A stretch of DNA of 64,000 nt from Calvatia gigantea (lineage: Eukaryota; Basidiomycota; Agaricomycetes; Agaricales; Lycoperdaceae), in NCBI GenBank assembly GCA_025093985.1, contig JACAAK010000001.1, forward strand, positions 1,612,001-1,676,000, read 5' to 3'. Under the pieces are notes generated by a model that ran no database searches, was not told the DNA's origin, and saw only the letters and a program-made list of their open reading frames with translations. The translations under genes and the position numbers were made by a program. How positions within the stretch are numbered: position 1 is the first letter of the stretch; each line of letters begins with the position of its first letter. Positions 56,591-64,000 of the stretch are shown here, one piece after another.

Positions 56591-59236
56591 TTAATAAATT
56601 TCAAAAGAATCCTCGGATCCATTCTCCTCCCGTCTGGGGTTATCCAGTCCACTGGTCGAGGATCCGGACAGTTCTAATGTGCTTTGAATCGGTTCATGTC
56701 CAGTCGAACGGTCCACCGCTTTACCTTTCTCCTCGGTTTTGACACTAGAACTGTCATAGCCACTTCTAGCCCCGGATGTCCTCTCAGTACTGCCATTGAC
56801 CTCGTGTGATACATTTCCTTGGAAATTTTCATTCAGTACTTCGGCTACCGGCAATGCGCTCCGAAGCCTCAGCAAGTCTTCAACACATTGAGAAATGGTT
56901 CCAGAAATGTTCTCTAGAATGCGGAGACGCTCATCAATTGCTTCGCGCGTCAACCCATCCACGAGTGCTAGTTGCGCATCAGTGATATGACGGGGGAGTT
57001 GAGAAAGTGGCGCGGCATCTTGAGAAGGAGCTGTGGAGTGGGAAGGTAGGGATGCTTGGGCTGAAGGGAGTGCAGAGAGATCAAACAAGGGAATTAATTG
57101 TGGGGCCACATAAGAAGAGGTGGGTGGGGTATGGACGTGAGACTCGGGAATTTTTCCAAGAGGTCTTTCGGTGGAACCAGAGGGCGATGAAGCGTGATTC
57201 TTTGTCGAAGATGGCGAGTCTCCATTCAAACGACGTAGCGCTGCGAGAGCAGCGGCTGCCCTCGGGTTCTCCGTATTTTCGGTCCCATCCACACCTTGGG
57301 CGTCTTCAGGGGGTGGGTTGGCTCCTGGCGTTTCTCCTTCTGATGCTGTTTGCACCGGTTCGCTTGGAGTGTCGTTTTGGACCGGCGCAACGTCATGATT
57401 AGGCCAACGTTGCCATACCCTATTTGGGCCTGGAAAACCTTCCAAGGGTTGTATAGGCTGCAAAGCGGCTGGAGGATTCCGTGCAACGGCGGGGGTGGGT
57501 GTAGCACCAGGCGCACGAGGGATTTGATATTGGATATGGTATTCTATCACGATGGGGTTGTTCTGACCGTTAGCTCCAGCATTCTGAGCCACCCTTGCAG
57601 GTGCCACCGGGTTGCGATTTGCAGCTTGACCAGGGGGGCCAAGGATTCGTCCAAGTAGCCCCAGAGGATTGTTTAGCGGGTTATTGTTAGCACCGTTGTT
57701 ATTTGCAGGTTGTGCTTCTCCAGCATTATTTTCTTGTTGTGGAGGGGCAGGAGCGCCGCCGTTAGCTGGTGTTCGTGGCGTATTCGTTTGTAGGACAGTT
57801 TGTCGGCTAGAGGGAGAGATATGAACTGGCATGAGTCAAGTTAAGACATGATGTACTGACCATGTTGGGCAGCTTTGTTGTCTTTCAAGCCATGAACGAA
57901 GACAGTGGAAGTGGAAAATGTGGCCACATGGAAGCTTCTTCGGGGTAACGTTTGGTCCGTCGTGGGGTGCAGCTTGTCCCTGTTCAGGCAGAGCCATCTC
58001 CTCCCGACAAATGATGCAAGTTCGGTCGGACATTGTGGTTAATTCAGCTTCAGTGGCATTCGGGTAACGCTCGTCCATATTACGGGTTGCAGTCTGGTAG
58101 CGATGCAACGCACGTAGCCTTGTGATGAAAGAACGGGCGGTAATGTAGACATCTCGAATGATGTTCAGCGGAAGACCGTAAAATGTGATGATGATGGTGA
58201 AGAAAACGAGATACGTGGTTAGCTTGAGGAAATCTAGAGGTGGGTTAGGTGTGCTGCAGGTTGGAGAAAGAGGCACACGAACCGGTTGTAAGCTCAACGT
58301 AGAAGACCCATATGGATTTGTTCTCCCAAGGGGGGGCGTTTTCTCCACCGCGACGCCCGGCGCGTCTTAGTTCGTAAGCCGAAAGCATGTACTTGAGAAT
58401 AGTGTTCATTATGGTTGCCATCAGAATACCATACTTGAACGGGTATCAGGAAACACGGCGAGCTTCATTAAAAATAAGGACTCACCTCGCTGGCAAACAG
58501 AACCATGCCACCGACGCCATATGTGATGGTATGATCTATGGCAACCACGAACATGATGAAATCTGTGAACCAGAGGATAAGGAACAGTGATCCCATGCGG
58601 AGATGGAATAACGCTGAGGGTCCTGGATAAGGTTGTTGATCCATCTTATGAAGGGGCTCAACAGGAAGTCATGAGGGCTAATCCAAGGCAAGACGCACCC
58701 ATTCAATGCGATCTCCGGCCAGCCAATGGAACGACTTGACAAAGAGTAAGAAGCCAAACATGAGGACAAAGGGGATGTCAAATTCATCTCGGAAAATAGT
58801 GAAGGCCAAGAGGGACTCTGTGATGAAAAACCATAAACGGTCGTAGAGCCGCTGTAGGGAAAGATGAGTGGAGAGGGACAACAGCAGTGCAGTTGAGTCA
58901 TACCTCCACCTCATTGGCACGCAGTGAACCGAAGAAGATACGCTGAATAATGTGCCCTGAGAATAAGGCCAGGAGGACGGTAAAATTTGCGAGAACCTGG
59001 GCACGAGTCGGTAGGAGTTTCAAAGTGCTGTAGCAGGCACGCACCAAGACGCTGCGACCACTCTTTGAAAGGTAGATTGCGATAGAATAGAAGTTGCTGT
59101 AGTTGCGGAGGGCATTGAGGATGACGGCTGATACTGCAACGATGGAAGCGATGGAGTAGAGTTGGATGCGATGGGAGACAAGAGAGCGAAAGAGAGTGTT
59201 GGTCCTGTGTCGCAAAAGGATGTCGAGAGGAGGCAT
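56591..59236 (-). CDS. HRD1: ERAD E3 ubiquitin ligase HRD1
   Basis: ER-membrane RING-H2 ligase that ubiquitinates misfolded luminal and membrane proteins. Start 59236, MPPLDILLRHRTNTLFRSLV. Six or more spans follow (SIASIVAVSAVILNALRNYS; NFTVLLALFSGHIIQRIFFG; FWFFITESLLAFTIFRDEFD; FVLMFGFLLFVKSFHWLAGD; LKLTTYLVFFTIIITFYGLP). RALHRYQTATRNMDERYPNA precedes the RING-H2: CIICREEM, LPCGHIFHFHCLRSWLERQQ and SCPT joined to CRQTVL across an intron. A Pro/Ala/Asn-rich cytosolic tail of about 400 residues ends NGSEDSFEIY. The domain order is as in fungal Hrd1. Confidence 0.94.
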
Positions 59237-59696
59237 GGTGGTGGCCAGGTAGTGTGTAGTGGTAAGCCAGGTGGTTGGTCGGTGACGACAATAATGACAG
59301 AAATAGAAACAAACTACGTGTCACATCACAAGCAAACCGGCTGGCTCTCTAGCTCACCGTCAACACAAGGATGAACGACCGAGAGGCGCCCGAGTCGTGC
59401 TTGAGTTTGAGTTCGAGGCGGCCTTGAGGCTAGATTTTTTAGCGATTTAGTGATAGACGCGCACTCACACACAGAAATCCTTGCGTTATTTAATGGCTAA
59501 CCCGTTCGCTTTTCTCTCCGTCATTTCCCTTTTTTTTTTTTGCTTTTTCACTGACGCCCAGCCCCGTAAGCGCTGCAACTCCCCCCCCCCGCTCTCTAAC
59601 TCGGCTCAATTTTTTTTTCATGAAAACTGTGTTTTGTAGTACGCAGATCCTACATATCTTGACAATTCACCACGCATCTCTTTGCGTGTTTCTGTC
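59237..59696. other. Divergent promoter region with homopolymers
   Basis: Between HRD1 and the amidohydrolase. Contains T-runs (about 59529-59540 and 59610-59618) and a C-run (59581-59590). No gene. Confidence 0.5.
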
Positions 59697-62410
59697 ATGA
59701 CGCTTCACCAGAAACCCGCTACCTCGGACAGCACCCACAATGGGTGTTCTAACGGTGTTCCCAAACACAGCAACAAACCCACTGGTAACCCCGTAACCTC
59801 TGTGGCCAAATCTCCTCAGTCATTTTCTGGGCCCTTCAACGCACTCTGCGTTTTGGCCTTGGTTGGCGTTCTCTGGGCTGCTATCAGCGCATCCACCCGC
59901 ACACCAGGCACTTATGCCGTCTGCTCCCGAGAGGGAGAACATATCTACACCGTCGATGCTAACAATACCAAAGTTCAATGCATTGTCATCAGTCAAGCCC
60001 ACATTTCCGATACCGGTTCTCTCTGTACGTTCTCCCCTGGCGATTTCCCAAAGAATTTCACCAATCTGGGCCGTATATATCCCGATAGTGGACATCAAAA
60101 CTCGCTGGGGGCCCTCTACCTTTTTGGAAGCTGTTGGCGGAATCCTTTTTCGTCCTTCTTTCGGGATTCGGTATCTCCCGTCGAGGTCTATCGTCGTTCC
60201 TGGAATAAGCGGTCCGTCCTCAATTGTTGCAACCCCGCACCATGGTGTAGCAAACTTAATATTACTAAATCCAGATTCTCATGCCCATATCCTCGAATAC
60301 GGTGCTAGCCAAGAATTGCCCCTTGAAGGGACTCCTACCGTTCCAGGTGAGCCGCTCAACAAGTATGCACAGACCCAGCACCCTTAACACCGCTTTAGAT
60401 ACTGTCGTTCGCGTCAGAGAATTCATCCTCAATAATCCCGACATACTTAAAGGCAAGACTAGGTGGATTCGCGGCGGTGGGTGGGATCATACCGTATGGC
60501 CCTCTGCCTCTTGGCCATCTGCTGTGGGCTACTTTAACTTTGTCACGCCTTCTCTTGATTCATGTCGTCCTTCGTAGGCGGACCTCGATACGGACCCAGT
60601 GATTCGTGGACGACCCGTCGTACTGCAGAGCAAGGATTGCCATGCTCTCTGGGTTTCTGAAGAGGCTATGAGGCTTAGCGCCCCTTTTCCCGATTCCGTC
60701 GAAGGCGGTGTCATTGTCAGGGACGACAATGGCCAACCCACAGGTATCGACACCCATTTCCTCTTTATGAATCAGGCTGATCGCAAGTTTCCCAGGAGTT
60801 TTCTTGGATAACGCCCAGGACCTTATTAAGCAGCCCGAATTAACCGAGGATGATTTGCTCAGGAGGTTCAACCTCGCTGTCAAGCATGCACATGCGAGAG
60901 GTCTGACGTCTGTTCATGACGCTGGCCTTGACCCCTTATCTCTGGCGTTCTTTAAAAAGTTAGCGCCATGATTCGGAAATTAAAGAGTGGTTATATTAAC
61001 GTTTCGTACAGCCAAGCGAGCAGCGGTGTCTTACCGGTCCGTACCTTCCAAGTTCTTTTCAACTGCATGCCGATAACAAGACTGTCCCATTTTTCAGATC
61101 AGGATATATGGCATGAGATATTTCAACGAAAATCAGCCGTATTGGGGTAACACCACCCAAATCATTCTTGGCAAAGACGAGGACAGGCTCACTGCTCGGA
61201 GTGTCAAGATCTTTGCTGACGGTGCCCTTCGCACCGGAGGTGCCGCGGTTCGTTCGAGTCCCGTTTCTTCTTAAATAATGATCTGAACGCGAATAGCTCT
61301 ATGAACCCTATCACGACAACCCAGAGACGTCAGGTTTCATGCGTTTAGACCCCGAAATTTTATTCGATGTTATCCCTAAGTTCCTGAGAGATGGGTGGCA
61401 AGTGGTGAGGAGTCATGCTGTCGTATATCAATGACTCGCTCTGAGTGGGTAACACGCGTGACATAGAATGTCCATGCCATCGGTGATCGGGCCAACGGGC
61501 TGGTTTTAGACGCCTTCGAGGCCTCTCTGAAGGGCATTAATGTAACAGCGCTCCGGCCCCGTCTCGAGCACGCCCAGATGATGACGAAAGAGGACATGAG
61601 GCGCCTTGGTAAACTTGGAGGTGAGCTAGATTTTTTCCCGCAGATGCCATATTCCCCCGGTTCTGACAGGTTTCCCAAGTCATTGCAAGCGTACAACCAA
61701 CTCACGCGTACGTCCCGCATGGTGTGGTGCTACTTAATTATTCTGTTTACAAACAATGGTTCTTTTCTTTTCTTTTTCTAACACAGCATTAGCGACATGT
61801 GGTATGCCGAGGACCGCTTGGTGGGTATCCATGTCCCGTACCCTACTTCATCTCTTTTTTTCTCATGCCTGACTCACGCAGGGCCCGGAACGTGTGAAGT
61901 TGTTGTATGCTTTCCGTTCGTTGAAAGACAGTGGCGCCCGGATCACCTTGGGTTCCGACTTCCCGGTTGAGTCTATGAATCCCCTCTCCGCATTTTATGC
62001 AGCGGTAACTCGTGTTTCGCCCGACGGCAAATCACCTCATGGTCCAGAGGGCTGGTAAGTCATTCAAGGCATAAACAAGTATACACATCGAATCATTGAC
62101 ATGATGATTTTCACAGGTTCCCCGAACAACGCCTGTCACGCATCGAGGCATTACGGGGTAAGCAAAATCTCCCTGATCCGATAAATCGTGCACGAGGATA
62201 TGGTATTTATTTTTCTTGGTTGCAGGAATGACCATTGATCCAGCCTATGCATCATTTACCGAAGACACTCTTGGCTCGCTTGAATCTGGGAAGCGCGCTG
62301 ACTTCACCATTCTGTCCCAGGACATTATGACCGTCCTGGCCGGTTCCATCCTTGACACCGAAATCGTCGCCACTGTCATCGATGGGAAAGCTCTCTATGG
62401 GCATTTATAA
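59697..62410 (+). CDS. YtcJ-type amidohydrolase with N-terminal membrane anchor
   Basis: Metal-dependent amidohydrolase of family 3 (YtcJ/N-substituted formamide deformylase-like). Start 59697, MTLHQKPATSDSTHNGC. The upstream TTG is not used. One span (FNALCVLALVGVLWAAIS) anchors it, catalytic side probably luminal or extracellular. Motifs are PGISDSHAHILEYGASQELP (HxH metal site, rebuilt across an intron), WIRGGGWDHTVWP, GRPVVLQSKDCHALWV, EGGVIVRDDNGQPTG, HAHARGLTSVHDAGLDPLSL, RSVKIFADGALRTGGAA, WQVNVHAIGDRANGLVLDAF, RPRLEHAQMMTKEDMRRLGK, ARITLGSDFPVESMNPLSAF (metal Asp) and GSLESGKRADFTILSQDI. It ends VIDGKALYGHL. The natural substrate is unknown. Many introns; those at 60960-61260 are uncertain. 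Confidence 0.88.
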
Positions 62411-62961
62411 CTCGCTGACTTGGCCTTCTCTGGTTCTGTACCACCAATGGAGAAGTACCAGGAACGTGTCAGATTTCGCCTCAACAAAGTTACAAGTTTC
62501 CAACCAATTGCTTCTAGCCCGTTTCATCTTTCCATTTTCTCCCACTCGTTATGTTTCAACAAATATGTCAAATAGATAAGCGACGGGAAGAGTGGGGGGG
62601 TCGACTACGCTCATTTTACTGAGGATTGTTGTGGTTGTCCGCCAAACTTTTCCTGAAGTATACGTTTGATATATTGAATACCGTCTTTGTGCTAGTTCCG
62701 ATATTTGATCTCACTCGTTGTCTCCTGGATCATGAATTTACTGTTTACCCCATTACAAAAAAATTTCGCCTCAAAAACCCGCTCTATCCCCTGACGTCCA
62801 AATGCTTGCGGATGGTTTTCTCAAACACAAATGTGATGGTGCCTCCAGGCACCTGGTCGGAGGGTTTTGTAGTTGCGGCAGCGGAGGTTTGGTCCAAGTT
62901 AGTAGCTGAGGTTGCATCTTCGACCCATGAACTCGGTCGCAGTTGTTTTACCGTTTTGGTC
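62411..62961. other. Intergenic, convergent 3' ends
   Basis: Between the amidohydrolase and RDH54 stop codons. Open frames here (62626-62976 plus, 62784-63059 minus) are unlikely to be real: the minus one is out of frame with the RDH54 exon it overlaps. Confidence 0.5.
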
Positions 62962-64000
62962 TCAGTCTTTGGGTAATAACCGACGCAGAAGATCGTCCTG
63001 AATGTGTTCCCTTGCTGAGATAGACAAACAATTGATATGTTTCCATTCCTCAAGCGCAACCAAACCGGCTTTTTTCTTCTCCAGAAACTGTATAGAAAAA
63101 GAGGGTGGTCAGTCTCTCACAATCGGGATGGCGTAAATATCAGTTTCACAGCTTTATCGAGCTTCCCTAAGTAGTTCGTCGTTACTTGTGTGGCATTGAT
63201 AAAACCTTTTTTGAACGTTTCATCATCCGACTCGTTTGCTTCGTTTTGGTCGTACATGTCTTCCCGTCCCACGGTAGGTGTATCGTCTATGACCACAGAA
63301 TCACGTCCCTCATCACAGGGACATTCTAGGAGATCGTGTGTGTTGCTGGGAGTATTGGTATGTATTCGGAATATATCTCTGAGCTGGATGCCCTTAGTCA
63401 CGCCGACAGCCATTGGTCCGCACATTTATAACTCACGTCCTTCCGGGTAAAGGTATCGCTTTTCGAAGTGTTGGTGGCCTAACCCACGTTGTCAATGAAG
63501 TTCCGGGACAACGGGCAAGATTTAGCACGAACCGAACCAATTAATGCTGGGGGTGAATCAATGGGTATGTGAAAGAAAAAGAGGCACTGAGGCGCTTACA
63601 GTCGCTTAACGCTAATTTAGTCACTTGACGCTGGTATATCTTCTCTAGAAAGGTTTCGGTGAGGACGATTAGACGTTCTGATTCAGGAGATTCAGGATTT
63701 ACCGTCAATTGCCCCTCTTGTGAGGAAACGATATATGAACACAGGTCGTTTCTGACCATCTCTAACAACGAGCAGATTAGTGGTGGAAAATTAAAATGTC
63801 AGATCATTTATTCTGCACTGGGCGTTTGAGTTTACCGGTGGCAACGGGCCATAGATTGCAAGTCATGGCTACAGGACCAGGGTCAGCTTCCGCCACACTG
63901 GTGAATGTAACTTGTCACCTAGGATTCCAGTCCGAATCGATTAAGCATAGTCGCGAAGCGCCTAGGTCTCATGAGAATATACCTTGGTGATGTGAGGAAC
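62962..64000 (-). CDS. RDH54: RDH54/RAD54B recombination ATPase, 3' part only
   Basis: C-terminal end of a Swi2/Snf2 DNA translocase acting with Rad51/Dmc1 in recombination. Joined exons read GASRLCLIDSDWNPS, HDLQSMARCHR, DGQKRPVFIYRFLTRGAID (helicase motifs V-VI), EKIYQRQVTKLALSD, KSDTFTRKD, LRDIFRIHTNTPSNTHDLL then ECPCDEG. A 62-nt intron near 63085-63150 leads to FLEKKKAGLVALEEWKHINC, then AREHIQDDLLRRLLPKD with TGA at 62962. The LRDIFRIH…HDLLECPC and EWKHINC segments separate RDH54/RAD54B from RAD54 proper. The first visible exon base is 63961; sequence beyond to 64000 appears intronic, and upstream exons are outside the window. Confidence 0.88.

Noticed and set aside
62784..63059. 91-codon minus-strand frame with KTETKTVKQLRPSSW
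   Set aside because: It overlaps the last RDH54 exon in another frame; the RDH54 reading FLEKKKAGLVALEEWKHINC fits the family, so this is a shadow.
1..64000. tRNA, rRNA and snRNA genes
   Set aside because: Looked for GGTTCRANNCC-type B boxes and conserved rRNA segments on both strands. The few hits, such as near 24068 and 38058, lack an A box or lie in coding sequence.

Overview
The window is nuclear DNA of a filamentous basidiomycete, most likely an Agaricomycete. Genes are dense and on both strands, with intergenic gaps of a few hundred bases. Almost every gene is broken by short GT-AG introns of about 45-65 nt. Families typical of mushroom-forming fungi are present: a BTB protein with an acidic insert, a MATA-HMG-like box protein, EF-hand mechanosensitive channels and CBM5/12 plus DUF3421 proteins. 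There are no operons, CRISPR arrays, rRNAs or recognisable tRNAs. Most gene models here were assembled by hand by joining exons across frames, so outer limits are better supported than every internal junction.

Layout. 1-9.7 kb: 3' part of a BTB gene, an EF-hand MscS-like channel, and a very long Ser/Pro-rich coiled-coil protein with one C-terminal membrane segment. 9.8-14.6 kb: palmitoyl-protein thioesterase, the sterol isomerase EBP and the WD40 protein DCAF7/WDR68. 14.9-17.3 kb: a small unrecognised gene whose intron carries a 1,754-bp transposable element with terminal inverted repeats and a perfect 8-bp target-site duplication. 17.4-28.5 kb: an MFS sugar transporter, a small unknown four-exon gene, an Apq12-like membrane protein, mitochondrial pyruvate carrier 2, a chitin-binding/DUF3421 protein, a four-span membrane protein and a hypothetical protein. 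29-45.1 kb: COG5, the acetolactate synthase regulatory subunit ILV6 (with an apparent frameshift), PDK1 kinase, an HMG-box factor, a glycine-rich RNA-binding protein and an HMT1-type ABC transporter. 45.1-47.3 kb: a poorly resolved stretch with coding-like fragments, including a candidate metallothionein-like peptide. 47.6-64 kb: an unknown acidic-tailed protein, NAD kinase, queuosine salvage enzyme QNG1, AIM41, the ERAD ubiquitin ligase HRD1, a YtcJ-type amidohydrolase and the 3' end of RDH54/RAD54B.

The genes are mostly independent housekeeping functions (sterol and branched-chain amino acid synthesis, mitochondrial pyruvate import, Golgi tethering, ERAD, recombination) and do not form a pathway cluster. 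The most informative unusual structure is the transposon at 15.2-17.0 kb. Removing it and one copy of its target duplication restores a normal 62-nt intron in the host gene. Its own roughly 316-residue open frame matches no transposase that I recognise.
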